In this document: in pieces, positions 27,663 through 35,506 of the stretch
Position numbering within the stretch: position 1 is the first letter of the stretch
How the letters are laid out: each line of letters starts with the position of its first letter
Source of the DNA: Celeribacter ethanolicus
GTDB lineage: Bacteria; Pseudomonadota; Alphaproteobacteria; Rhodobacterales; Rhodobacteraceae
Length of the DNA stretch: 41,524 bases
Direction: 5' to 3'
Assembly: GCF_001550095.1 (NCBI RefSeq)
Contig: NZ_LRUC01000032.1
Coordinates: 1-41,524, forward strand
Notes under the pieces: model-generated
The model's input: only the letters and a program-made list of their open reading frames with translations
Database searches by the model: none
What the model was told of the DNA's origin: nothing
Made by a program: the position numbers and the translations under genes

Positions 27663-27718
27663 GGGCGTCTCCGGCTGTGCGGCACCGTCTGCCGCGCTCT
27701 GTACGTGAGACAGGACAT
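27659..27718 (-). CDS. Possible 19-aa upstream ORF overlapping the rsfS start
   Basis: ATG at 27718 opens a 19-codon frame (MSCLTYRARQTVPHSRRRP) whose TGA overlaps the rsfS ATG (ATGA). GGAGG precedes it with only 3 nt spacing, which is short. It would couple rsfS translation to its own. It is mutually exclusive with the idea that rsfS starts at TTG 27728. Low confidence that it is translated. Confidence 0.35.
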   Translation of the reverse strand: MSCLTYRARQTVPHSRRRP

Positions 27719-27768
27719 AGTCCTCCAAAGGTTAAACGCCGTTCCGCCCCGGCGCCGGGCATGGATCA

Positions 27769-27797
27769 AATGTAGCATCGGACTGTTTAAATCTCAA
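27769..27797 (-). promoter_or_regulatory. Promoter of the rsfS operon
   Basis: On the minus strand TTGAGA (27792-27797) and TACATT (27769-27774) are exactly 17 nt apart, matching sigma-70 boxes at 5/6 and 4/6. Predicted transcription starts near 27762, about 100 nt before the rsfS ATG. It lies in the 87-153 nt gap after the MscS gene. Confidence 0.65.
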
Positions 27798-27815
27798 TGT
27801 TTGGTGCGCCAAAGA

Positions 27816-29144
27816 TCAATCGAATGCTTTTGCCGTCGGATTTGTGGTCAAAGTCGAGCCTTCGAGCACACGAACTTCGCGCTGCGGGAAGGGGATGGAA
27901 ATGCCGTTTGTCTTGAACGCATCCCAAAGCGCCAGATAGACATTTCCCCGCACATTCGTCAGACCGCCCGTCGGGTCGGTGATCCAGAACCGCAGGATGT
28001 AATCGACCGACGAGTCGCCGAAGCCGACGATGTGACACACTGGCGGTTTATGGGTGAGCACTCGATCCACACGCTGCGCCGCCTCGACGGCAATCTTACG
28101 CACGGCATGCGGATCGTCGCCATAAGACGTGCCGAAATACAAATCGAGTCGCACGAAATCGTTGGTGTGAGACCAGTTCACCACTTGCCCGGTGATCAGG
28201 TCCTCATTGGGGATCAGGTATTCCTTGCCGTCCCGCGTGGTGATCGAGGCGTAACGCGCGCCCAGCGTGTTGATCCAGCCGAATGTTTCGCCCAGCGAAA
28301 TCACGTCGCCGGGCTTGATCGACTTGTCCAGAAGGATGATTACACCCGAGACGAGGTTTGACACGACCTTCTGAAGGCCGAAACCCAAACCGACACCAAT
28401 CGCGCCTGAAAGCACTGCCAAACCGGTTAGATCGAAGCCCACGGCCTTCAATCCGATAAAGAAAGCCGCGCCATAGAGGGAGAGTTGCACGCCCTTGATG
28501 ATCAGTTCCCGCATCGAGGGCGAAATATCCTCGTTGCGCCGGATTTGGGTCGAAGTTTGAGACGAAATCAGCCTTGCGAAGGTAAAGAGAAGCCCGGTCA
28601 CGACGAGCGCTTTGAGCACCGAAAGCGCCGAGAGGCGGAAAGAGCCAAAGGTGATCGCGATTGTGTCGAGGAAATCGGAGGTTTCTTCGACAGCGCCGAA
28701 GAAATAGAGCGTCACATAGGCCCAAAGCCCCCAGCGCATCAGCCGCCTGAGCGCGCGGTTCTTGACAAGTTGCACGACCAGTTCGACCGCCACCCAGGCG
28801 GTGACGATCCGGGCGAGGATGGCAATCAGGTAAGATCGCGAGGGCCATGTGACCTCGTGCATGACGAGAAATATGCCCCAAAGCAGCACCGCCCAGACGA
28901 TCAGGATCAGCCGCTTTTCAATCGCCAAAAGCCAGCGCAACTGCCATTTCGGACGGCCCTCAAGCCCGCGCATCCAATCGCGCATCCGGACCCGCAGGTT
29001 GCGCCCGACGAACAGCGCGATGGCGAAGGCGACCAGCGAAATCCCGATTTGGTAGAGGTTCCAACGCCGGAGCAAACCTTCCAGAAACGAAAGTACATGC
29101 CCGCCGGTGTCGCCCAAAAGGCTTGTGATTTGGGTTGGGTCCAA
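27816..29144 (-). CDS. MscS-family mechanosensitive channel
   Basis: A 442-aa inner-membrane protein. Several N-terminal hydrophobic helices (from IGISLVAFAIALFVG near residue 33 through LKALVVTGLLFTFA) precede the canonical MscS pore helix TM3: AIGVGLGFGLQKVVSNLVSG. The cytoplasmic beta domain follows (DKSIKPGDVISLGETFGWI, LIPNEDLITGQVVNWSH). It is longer than E. coli MscS (286 aa), with extra N-terminal helices as in YbdG/YjeP-like forms. The start is TTG at 29144 with GGGAG 7 nt upstream; no ATG fits the N-terminus. It would release solutes on hypo-osmotic shock. Confidence 0.9.
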   Translation of the reverse strand: MDPTQITSLLGDTGGHVLSFLEGLLRRWNLYQIGISLVAFAIALFVGRNLRVRMRDWMRGLEGRPKWQLRWLLAIEKRLILIVWAVLLWGIFLVMHEVTWPSRSYLIAILARIVTAWVAVELVVQLVKNRALRRLMRWGLWAYVTLYFFGAVEETSDFLDTIAITFGSFRLSALSVLKALVVTGLLFTFARLISSQTSTQIRRNEDISPSMRELIIKGVQLSLYGAAFFIGLKAVGFDLTGLAVLSGAIGVGLGFGLQKVVSNLVSGVIILLDKSIKPGDVISLGETFGWINTLGARYASITTRDGKEYLIPNEDLITGQVVNWSHTNDFVRLDLYFGTSYGDDPHAVRKIAVEAAQRVDRVLTHKPPVCHIVGFGDSSVDYILRFWITDPTGGLTNVRGNVYLALWDAFKTNGISIPFPQREVRVLEGSTLTTNPTAKAFD

Positions 29145-29216
29145 ACTGGTCTCCCTTTAGCCTCCCATTTTCACAAGCTTGGCACGGCGCACAGCAATCG
29201 GGCAAGCGCATCTCTC

Positions 29217-29243
29217 TTGCGGGACTCGCCGACAAGCTATATG
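29217..29243 (+). promoter_or_regulatory. Possible leuC promoter
   Basis: TTGCGG and TATATG are separated by 15 nt, about 175 nt upstream of the leuC start. Transcription from here would begin near 29250 and include the whole leader ORF and hairpins. Spacing is short, so this is tentative. Confidence 0.4.
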
Positions 29244-29252
29244 TGAGGCCTC

Positions 29253-29339
29253 ATGAAACGCATGTTTGAGATAGCTGACCGGGCATTTTTGCCTTGGCGA
29301 TTCTTCGGGGCGATGAACTCCGTACTAGCCCGACTTTGA
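29253..29339 (+). CDS. Candidate leader peptide upstream of leuC
   Basis: A 28-codon ORF ends with TGA at 29337-29339, inside the first hairpin of the leuC leader. Its last eight codons, which also form an independent ATG ORF at 29313, encode MNSVLARL. All three leucine codons in the 28-aa frame are TTG, CTA and CTT, which are non-preferred in this GC-rich gene set, and CTA follows a GTA valine. GAGG stands 4 nt before the ATG at 29253; the inner ATG has only weak GGGG. Coding status is inferred from position and codons, not from conservation. Confidence 0.45.
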   Translation: MKRMFEIADRAFLPWRFFGAMNSVLARL

Positions 29340-29369
29340 AGCCGGGCCTTTTGGCGTGCCCGGCACGCC
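29328..29369 (+). promoter_or_regulatory. Competing hairpins in the leuC leader (probable attenuator)
   Basis: Hairpin A: GCCCG (29328-29332) pairs CGGGC (29343-29347) with inner CT/AG pairing, followed at once by CTTTT, which makes it terminator-like. Hairpin C: GGCGTGC (29353-29359) pairs GCACGCC (29363-29369). Alternative B: CCGGGC (29342-29347) pairs GCCCGG (29358-29363), which excludes A and C. The leader ORF stop sits in the loop of A. A ribosome stalled on its leucine codons would cover the 5' arm of A and favour B. leuC starts 46 nt downstream. Confidence 0.6.
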
Positions 29370-29415
29370 CGCTGACATCTTTCATAATTCCAAAGTACAT
29401 CCACGGGAGAGCGAA

Positions 29416-30843
29416 ATGACCGCCCCGAAGACACTCTATGATAAAATCTGGGACGCCCATGTGGCCCATGAGCAAGAGGACGGCACCTGCCTGCTCTATA
29501 TCGACCGCCACCTCGTCCACGAAGTGACCTCGCCTCAGGCCTTTGAAGGTCTGCGCATGGCGGGCCGCAAGGTGCGCGCGCCGGAAAAAACCATCGCCGT
29601 GCCGGATCACAACGTGCCGACCACGCTGGACCGCGTCTCTGGTGTGATCGCCAACGAAGAGAGCCGCATTCAGGTCGAGGCGCTCGACAAGAACGCGAAA
29701 GAGTTCGGCGTCAACTATTACCCGGTCTCTGACGTGCGTCAGGGCATCGTCCACATCGTCGGCCCGGAACAGGGCTGGACCCTGCCCGGCATGACCGTTG
29801 TGTGCGGGGATAGCCACACGGCCACCCATGGTGCGTTCGGCGCGCTGGCCCACGGCATCGGCACCTCCGAGGTGGAACACGTTCTGGCAACGCAAACGCT
29901 GATCCAGAAGAAGTCCAAGAACATGAAGGTCGAAATCACCGGCAAGCTGCGCCCCGGTGTGACCGCCAAGGACATCACCTTGGCCGTGATCGGCGAAACG
30001 GGCACCGCTGGCGGCACCGGCTATGTCATCGAATATTGCGGCGAAGCTATCCGCGATCTGTCGATGGAAGGCCGTATGACCGTCTGTAACATGGCGATCG
30101 AAGGCGGCGCCCGCGCCGGTCTCATCGCCCCGGACGAAACCACCTTTGAGTATGTCAAAGGCCGCCCGCACGCCCCGAAAGGCGCGCAGTTCGAGGCCGC
30201 TCTGAATTGGTGGAAAACCCTCTACACCGACGAGGGCGCGCATTTTGACAAGGTCGTGACGCTGAAAGGCGAAGAGATCGAGCCGGTTGTGACCTGGGGC
30301 ACCTCTCCCGAGGACGTTCTGCCAATCTCCGCTGTTGTGCCTGCGCCCGAGAGCTTCAAAGGCGGCAAGGTGGACGCGGCGAAACGCGCCATCGAATACA
30401 TGGGGCTCGAAGTGGGTCAAAAACTGACCGACATCCAGATCGACACCGTCTTTATCGGGTCGTGCACCAACGGCCGGATCGAGGATTTGCGCGCCGCCGC
30501 CGCAATCCTCAAAGGCAAGAAGATCAAGGACGGCATACGGGCCATGGTCGTGCCGGGGTCGGGTCTTGTGCGGGCTCAGGCCGAGGAAGAAGGCATCGCG
30601 CAGATCTTTATCGACGCGGGCTTTGAGTGGCGTTTGGCTGGGTGCTCCATGTGCCTCGCCATGAACCCCGATCAGCTGTCCGAGGGCGAGCGCTGTGCCT
30701 CCACCTCGAACCGCAACTTCGAGGGACGTCAGGGTTATAAGGGCCGCACGCACCTCGTGTCGCCTGCCATGGCCGCCGCTGCCGCCGTCACCGGTCACCT
30801 GACCGATGTGCGCGAACTGATGACCGAAACCGAGACCGCTTAA
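29416..30843 (+). CDS. leuC: 3-isopropylmalate dehydratase large subunit
   Basis: A 475-aa aconitase-family subunit that, with LeuD, isomerises 2- to 3-isopropylmalate in leucine synthesis. The 4Fe-4S cysteines are in [15 protein letters not shown] and [12 protein letters not shown] (CxxC). Other marks are [17 protein letters not shown] and [16 protein letters not shown]. Length is standard. The start is the ATG at 29416 with GGGAGAG upstream; the open frame extends to 29356 without conserved residues. leuD follows after 12 nt. Expression is probably governed by the leader described at 29253-29369. Confidence 0.96.
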   Translation: MTAPKTLYDKIWDAHVAHEQEDGTCLLYIDRHLVHEVTSPQAFEGLRMAGRKVRAPEKTIAVPDHNVPTTLDRVSGVIANEESRIQVEALDKNAKEFGVNYYPVSDVRQGIVHIVGPEQGWTLPGMTVVCGDSHTATHGAFGALAHGIGTSEVEHVLATQTLIQKKSKNMKVEITGKLRPGVTAKDITLAVIGETGTAGGTGYVIEYCGEAIRDLSMEGRMTVCNMAIEGGARAGLIAPDETTFEYVKGRPHAPKGAQFEAALNWWKTLYTDEGAHFDKVVTLKGEEIEPVVTWGTSPEDVLPISAVVPAPESFKGGKVDAAKRAIEYMGLEVGQKLTDIQIDTVFIGSCTNGRIEDLRAAAAILKGKKIKDGIRAMVVPGSGLVRAQAEEEGIAQIFIDAGFEWRLAGCSMCLAMNPDQLSEGERCASTSNRNFEGRQGYKGRTHLVSPAMAAAAAVTGHLTDVRELMTETETA

Positions 30844-30855
30844 GGAGCCGCAAAG

Positions 30856-31461
30856 ATGGAAAAGTTCGAAAAACTGACCGGTATCGCGGCGCCCATGCCG
30901 CTGGTGAACATCGACACGGATATGATCATCCCCAAGGTGTTCCTGAAAACCATCAAGCGCTCCGGCCTTGGTGTGAACCTGTTCGACGAGATGCGCTATG
31001 ATCGTCAGGGCAATGAAATCCCCGATTTCGTCCTGAACAAACCGCAGTATCGCGACACGCAAATCCTCGTGGCGGGCGACAACTTTGGCTGTGGCTCGTC
31101 GCGTGAACACGCGCCCTGGGCGATTGCGGATTTCGGCATCAAATGCGTGATCTCCACGTCGTTCGCCGACATTTTCTACAACAACTGCTTCAAGAACGGC
31201 ATCCTGCCGATCGTGATGCCGCAAGAGGTTGTGGATGTGTTGATGAAGGACGCCGAGAAGGGCTCGAACGCCCGTATGGTCGTCGATCTGGAGGCGCAGA
31301 CCGTGACCACCTCGGACGGCGAAAGCTTCCCGTTTGAAGTGGACGCTTTCAAGAAACACTGTCTGCTCGAAGGGCTCGACGACATCGGCCTGACCATGGC
31401 CCATGTTAAGGATATCGACGCCTACGAGGCGAAGATGGCGCAGGAACGTCCCTGGGTCTGA
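30856..31461 (+). CDS. leuD: 3-isopropylmalate dehydratase small subunit
   Basis: A 201-aa partner of LeuC carrying the mobile swivel domain of the isomerase. Conserved elements are [17 protein letters not shown] near the N-terminus and [16 protein letters not shown], with the active-site Ser/Arg. Length is typical. AAGGAG lies 8-9 nt before the ATG, 12 nt after leuC, so the two are one transcript. A strong terminator follows. leuB is 4 kb downstream, separated by unrelated small genes. Confidence 0.95.
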   Translation: MEKFEKLTGIAAPMPLVNIDTDMIIPKVFLKTIKRSGLGVNLFDEMRYDRQGNEIPDFVLNKPQYRDTQILVAGDNFGCGSSREHAPWAIADFGIKCVISTSFADIFYNNCFKNGILPIVMPQEVVDVLMKDAEKGSNARMVVDLEAQTVTTSDGESFPFEVDAFKKHCLLEGLDDIGLTMAHVKDIDAYEAKMAQERPWV

Positions 31462-31481
31462 GGTTCACGGATCAAGAACGG

Positions 31482-31509
31482 AAAACGGCGGCCATTGGGT
31501 CGCCGTTTT
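31482..31509. terminator. Intrinsic terminator after leuD
   Basis: A perfect 9-bp stem AAAACGGCG / CGCCGTTTT with a 10-nt loop. The A/T ends give TTTT runs on both strands, so it can serve both leuD and the convergent gene ending at 31519. Confidence 0.88.
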
Positions 31510-31518
31510 GCATTGGGT

Positions 31519-32049
31519 TCACTTCGCACGCATCAAGCGGCGAATTTCGGCAAGGCTGTCCAACTGCTTGGCATTCGGCTTTTGTCCGACGCCCGCATAG
31601 ATGGAATGGAGGATGCCTTCGACCGGGCCGTAGCCGTCGGAGCCCGCGAGCTTGTAGAGCTTGCGCGCAAGCCGCGTGATTGCAGTGCTCGACCCGTTGC
31701 AGGATGCGATCAGCCAGTCGGCGAGCGTCTTGATCTCTTCCGCATCCGTCAGGCTGAAATCCAGATCCTTTTGCAGCCGGATCACATATTGCAGGATCAG
31801 TTCCGAAGTCGGATAGCCCGCTTCGTCGATCACCGCCTTGACCAGAGCGGCCACCGCGATCCGGGCATCTTCGATCTGCTCCACGGGATGCGTTCCCGAC
31901 TTGCGGGTAAAGCCGAAACGGCGCACGGCGAGCCGGAGATCGTCCGCCATCCCGATCAGATCGGAGGCGGCATTGGCGGCATTGCGCGCCCGGTTCATGT
32001 AGAAGAACGCTGTAATGGCAACCCCGAGAACGGCCAGCAATATTGGCAT
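31519..32049 (-). CDS. Uncharacterised membrane-anchored helical protein
   Basis: A 176-aa protein with one N-terminal hydrophobic segment (MPILLAVLGVAITAFFYM) and a helical cytosolic or periplasmic part: AANAASDLIGMADDLRLAV, IAVAALVKAVIDEAGYPTSE, KLYKLAGSDGYG. The pattern of repeated helices with a late Gly-rich turn faintly recalls TerB-like domains, but I cannot confirm it. The start at 32049 has a weak ribosome site. It faces leuD. No operon partner is present. Confidence 0.65.
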   Translation of the reverse strand: MPILLAVLGVAITAFFYMNRARNAANAASDLIGMADDLRLAVRRFGFTRKSGTHPVEQIEDARIAVAALVKAVIDEAGYPTSELILQYVIRLQKDLDFSLTDAEEIKTLADWLIASCNGSSTAITRLARKLYKLAGSDGYGPVEGILHSIYAGVGQKPNAKQLDSLAEIRRLMRAK

Positions 32050-32195
32050 GATAACACTCCGAAAACGTCTTTCTCCGGACTATTGGCAGATCACGTTTCA
32101 TTCACAATGGGAAAAAATCCCTGTGCATGTCTTCTATGGTGACAATCACATGTTTACCTGTGAGACATAAGCGATCAGCCGAAAGGAGATCAGCT

Positions 32196-32714
32196 ATGAC
32201 GAATTGGAAAATCTGGGTCGGGATCGGTGTCCTGACGTTTCTTTTCGGCTTTCTCGCGCTGGGCAATACGGTGGTCGCCTCGCTTGCGATCACCATCATG
32301 CTCGGTACGCTCTTCGCCATCGCCGGTGCTGCCCAGCTTTGGGCGGGCTTCTCCGGCGCGGCCCATGACAACCGGGTCTTTTCCCTGCTCTGGGGGCTTT
32401 TGAGCCTGATGATCGGGGTGAGTTTCATCGCCAACCCGGTCGAGGGCACGGTGTCGCTCACCATGGTGGTGACCGGTTTCCTTGTGGCCTCCGGGCTGAT
32501 CCGTTTGCTCATGGCCTGGCGGATGCGGGAAAGCCCCTTGTTCTGGACGCTGTTGCTGTCCGGGACGGTGACCGTGCTTCTGGCCGGTTACATCATCGGC
32601 AATTTTGCGGCGATTTCCCTGTCGCTTCTGGGCTTGCTGTTGGGCATTGAGCTATTGGTCGACGGTGCCGGTCTGATCGGTTTCGGCCTGTTCCTGCGCA
32701 ACCACCGGTCCTGA
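32196..32714 (+). CDS. HdeD-family (DUF308) membrane protein
   Basis: A 172-aa inner-membrane protein with six short hydrophobic segments arranged as three hairpin-like repeats (WVGIGVLTFLFGFLALGN, LWGLLSLMIGVSFIANP, LLLSGTVTVLLAGYIIG). This is the layout of the HdeD family, linked in E. coli to acid resistance. The start is the ATG at 32196 behind a full AAAGGAGA site; the longer open frame starting at 32127 is not used. The function in this organism is not known, and no acid-resistance partners (hdeA/B) are nearby. Confidence 0.82.
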   Translation: MTNWKIWVGIGVLTFLFGFLALGNTVVASLAITIMLGTLFAIAGAAQLWAGFSGAAHDNRVFSLLWGLLSLMIGVSFIANPVEGTVSLTMVVTGFLVASGLIRLLMAWRMRESPLFWTLLLSGTVTVLLAGYIIGNFAAISLSLLGLLLGIELLVDGAGLIGFGLFLRNHRS

Positions 32715-32715
32715 A

Positions 32716-32738
32716 ACGGCGGCCGGAGAGGCCGCCGT
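32716..32738. terminator. Bidirectional hairpin between HdeD-like and EF-hand genes
   Basis: A perfect 9-bp stem ACGGCGGCC / GGCCGCCGT with a 5-nt loop between convergent genes. No T-run on either side, so it may work with Rho or only protect mRNA ends. Confidence 0.5.
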
Positions 32739-32749
32739 CGTCGCATGCG

Positions 32750-32995
32750 TCATTCCAGCGTCGGCAGCAGGCCGTTGGTTTGCGCCGCGGCCAGTTCCTC
32801 GATCGACACTTCGCCGCTGGCATCGGCATCAATCGCCGCAAAGGTCTCTTCGCTTAGATCGGGATAGACCGCACGCATTTCCGCCATGGAAAACGTGCCG
32901 TTCCCGTCGCTGTCCACCAGCGTGGATTGCGCAAAAGCCGGGGCGGCAAGGAGGGTCAGAGCGCCAAGGGTCCGTGCAACAGATTTCATGTTCAT
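32750..32995 (-). CDS. Small secreted EF-hand calcium-binding protein
   Basis: An 81-aa exported protein. The signal peptide (MKSVARTLGALTLLAAPAFA) is followed by two calcium-loop motifs: DSDGNGTFSMAE and DADASGEVSIEE, each with acidic residues at positions 1, 3, 5 and 12 of the EF loop. No other domain is present. The start is ATG at 32995 or 32989; AAGGA lies just upstream of the first. Likely a periplasmic calcium binder or sensor of unknown partner. Similar tiny EF-hand proteins are frequent in Rhodobacteraceae. Confidence 0.82.
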   Translation of the reverse strand: MNMKSVARTLGALTLLAAPAFAQSTLVDSDGNGTFSMAEMRAVYPDLSEETFAAIDADASGEVSIEELAAAQTNGLLPTLE

Positions 32996-33566
32996 GTGTC
33001 CTTTCTTGTGATGGCACCCGCGTCTTGCGGGCAAATCGGAACGGTTCTGCACCGTCGATCCGAGAGATACGCCCGAGAGGCGAGCTCGCAAGGCGCTGGA
33101 AACATTGCAAAGATTTTGCGCGCCTGACTGCCGGAAGGGGGCGAAATGCCGCGTGTTTTTAGGCGGGTTTCGGCACTTCGGCGGATTTTGACGGTCAAAA
33201 CCGGCAAGGATCTGCGCGAAGGGCGGGGCGGACGGTATGTCCCTCTTGATCGCTCTGAAGGATTCTCCAGGGGCTAGGGGGCAGCGCCCCCCCCCCCGGT
33301 TCCCGGCATGTCACCTTTTGCCATCCCACATTTTGTGCTGTTCGCGCGACCCCCCACAAGAGGCATCGACAATGATGCAAAAACGCACCGCTTTGTCCAC
33401 GAATCCGCCCGATTTCAGCGGTTAACCTTAACCATTCCTTGCTGGCGGATATGAAAGAAGGCAAAAGTTGGGCAAGATTGAGGCAATCCGTCATATTTGG
33501 CGGGATCAAAATGGAACAAGAGGGCGGCATCGCATCGCTTTCAGCCAGTTTGAAGGGAAATGGGCA
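32996..33566. other. 571-bp gap without a supported gene
   Basis: Short open frames exist but none has a ribosome site plus plausible protein. The region has a G-run/C-run hairpin with an 11-C tract (33277-33297) and, near its right end, an A/T-richer stretch (TTAACCTTAACC around 33422) likely to hold the promoter of the downstream membrane-protein gene. Confidence 0.5.
33277..33297. repeat. Hairpin with poly-C tract
   Basis: GGGGGC-AGC-GCCCCC forms a 6-bp hairpin whose 3' arm extends into eleven consecutive C residues (33287-33297). Homopolymer runs of this length can slip, and assembly errors are also common here. Confidence 0.8.
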
Positions 33567-34403
33567 GTGATTCATCGCGTCCTGGGAGCGCTGTTGCGTG
33601 CTGCGTTGGTGGTCATTCTGATCACGGCGCCATCTGCGCTGTTGCCGAACGTCTCCGCCGATTCCGCGCAGGTCGTGGCACTCGTCGCCTTCTTCGGCGC
33701 TGCTCTGACCTTCTTCGAATATGTCTCCGCCTATCCCGGTCTCGTGGAATTCCGCAACGCGCCGCCGTTCAACCGTGTCCGCTTCGGATCGCTTTTCGTC
33801 ACCGTGATCCTCCTGAGCCTCATCGTGCGTGGCGAAGCCGCCCCGACCGTGGTCACGGATTTCGTCACCGCCATCGGCGCGCTGATCGGCTATGTGCTCG
33901 ATTTCCCCTATTCTCCGGTGCGCCTGATGCTGACCGCTCTGCCCGACACCAGCTCGCTGGGTGAGATCGAATTGATGCGCGAAGCGGCGGGGATGAGCTA
34001 TCTCATCTCGCTCATGGCGCTGTCGATCTTTCTCATCGTGCTGCGGATCGGCCACTGGCCGTCGAAATCCGGCTCCTTCAATGTCTGGATCAACCTGCCG
34101 ACCTTCGATCCGACCGCCGGGGGCGATGTGGTCGAACGGCTGAAACGCGATGCGCGGGTCAACACGATCATCGGTTTTTCCTTGCCCTTCGTGATCCCTG
34201 CGGTGCTAAGATCGGCAGGCGATCTCTTCGGGGGTCTGAGCGTCACCAATGACCAATCCATGATCTGGGCCGTCGCAGCATGGGCATTCCTGCCGTCTTC
34301 TCTCTTCATGCGGGGCATCGCCATGGGGCGCGTGGCTTCGATGATCGAAGAAAAGCGTCGCCAGACCTACGCCCGCGCCGATCTCGATCACGCCCACGCG
34401 TGA
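33567..34403 (+). CDS. Uncharacterised polytopic membrane protein
   Basis: A 278-aa protein with six or seven hydrophobic helices (VLGALLRAALVVILITAPSA, VVALVAFFGAALTFFEY, FGSLFVTVILLSLIV, AIGALIGYVLDFPYSPV, SYLISLMALSIFLIVL, GFSLPFVIPAVL, IWAVAAWAFLPSSLFM). No family is recognised. The start is taken as GTG at 33567 with GAAGGGAA upstream; the frame remains open to 33468 but that part is hydrophilic and has no ribosome site. Its stop overlaps the GTG of the next gene (GTGA), so it is coupled to the exported nuclease/phosphatase-like protein. Confidence 0.7.
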   Translation: MIHRVLGALLRAALVVILITAPSALLPNVSADSAQVVALVAFFGAALTFFEYVSAYPGLVEFRNAPPFNRVRFGSLFVTVILLSLIVRGEAAPTVVTDFVTAIGALIGYVLDFPYSPVRLMLTALPDTSSLGEIELMREAAGMSYLISLMALSIFLIVLRIGHWPSKSGSFNVWINLPTFDPTAGGDVVERLKRDARVNTIIGFSLPFVIPAVLRSAGDLFGGLSVTNDQSMIWAVAAWAFLPSSLFMRGIAMGRVASMIEEKRRQTYARADLDHAHA

Positions 34404-35446
34404 TCCGGGGCGCGCTGCTTTCTCTCTTCCTGCTTGCGCCTTTTGCTATGTCGGCGGAGACGCTGCGTGTCGCCACATGGACTGTGGAACTCATGCGCAA
34501 GGGGCCGGGGCTTTTGCTGCGCGACATCCTCGATGGCGACGATCCGCAGGTTCTGGCCGCACAGGCGCATATCCGGGTGCTCTCCCCCGACATTCTCTTG
34601 CTGACCGGCTTCGACACCGATCTCGACGGCCACACGCTGACCGCTTTCGCGGAGGCGCTGGACTATCCTTATCTCTTCACCCGTCCCGGCAATTCCGGCC
34701 GCCCCACCGGGCGCGATCTCGACAAGGACGGGCGGCTGGGTGAGCCCGAGGATGCGCAATCCTACGGCGAGTTCACCGGTCAGGGCGGCATGGCGCTCCT
34801 GTCCCGCCTGCCGATTGTCGCGGGCGACATCCACGATTTCTCCGACCTTCTGTGGCGCGATCTGCCCGGGGCCAACCTGCCGCAGGGGTATTTCGATGCG
34901 GAGGATCTCGGTGTCCTGCGCCTGTCGTCCCATGCGCATTGGGACATTCCCGTGCTCTGGCACGACCAGCCGCTGCATCTCCTCGCCTATACCGCGACAT
35001 CGCCGGTGTTCGACGGGCCGGAAGACCGCAACGGGCGGCGCAACAGCGACGAGACCCGGTTCTGGTCGCTTTATCTCGACGGGGCGCTGGAGGCCTCACC
35101 GCCCGACGGCCCGTTCGTTGTTTTGGGCGACAGCAACCTCGACCCGATGGATGGCGATGGCGACCGGGCAGAGATGCAGCACCTGCTCGCTGACCCCCGG
35201 CTACAGGACCCCCGTTCTCGCGCAACGTCCAACGCCCCGGTCGCCAATCCCGGCCAGCGCGGCGATCCCGCGATGGACACCGCCGACTGGACCGATCCCC
35301 TGCCTGGAAACCTGCGGGTGGATTATGTCCTGCCCTCAGCCGATCTGGCGATTGTCGCCTCGGGCATCGCATGGCCGGAGGTGAATTTGAAAAAAAACGA
35401 CTTTCGGCACGGGCTTGTCTGGGTTGATATCGCTGCCATTCCTTGA
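34400..35446 (+). CDS. Exported endonuclease/exonuclease/phosphatase-family protein
   Basis: A 348-aa protein with a signal peptide (VIRGALLSLFLLAPFAMSAE) and the EEP (DNase I-like) fold: TLRVATWTVEL at the first strand, DILLLTGFDTD where the metal Glu normally sits but Asp/Gly appears instead, VVLGDSNLDP as the GDFN-like motif, and a terminal RVDYVL and FRHGLVWVD as the (S)DH motif region. The usual catalytic Glu (typically xxQE) is replaced, so activity is uncertain. It is coupled to the upstream membrane protein (GTGA) and precedes leuB by 60 nt. The substrate is unknown. Confidence 0.75.
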   Translation: MIRGALLSLFLLAPFAMSAETLRVATWTVELMRKGPGLLLRDILDGDDPQVLAAQAHIRVLSPDILLLTGFDTDLDGHTLTAFAEALDYPYLFTRPGNSGRPTGRDLDKDGRLGEPEDAQSYGEFTGQGGMALLSRLPIVAGDIHDFSDLLWRDLPGANLPQGYFDAEDLGVLRLSSHAHWDIPVLWHDQPLHLLAYTATSPVFDGPEDRNGRRNSDETRFWSLYLDGALEASPPDGPFVVLGDSNLDPMDGDGDRAEMQHLLADPRLQDPRSRATSNAPVANPGQRGDPAMDTADWTDPLPGNLRVDYVLPSADLAIVASGIAWPEVNLKKNDFRHGLVWVDIAAIP

Positions 35447-35506
35447 CGACAGGGCAAGCAGCCGTTACCCCGAGCCAACCTTAGGAAAACAAGGACTCGA
35501 CGCGAC

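Noticed and set aside
29251-31404. A 717-codon open frame on the minus strand
   Set aside because: It is the antisense shadow of leuC and leuD, both of which have full family motifs and ribosome sites.
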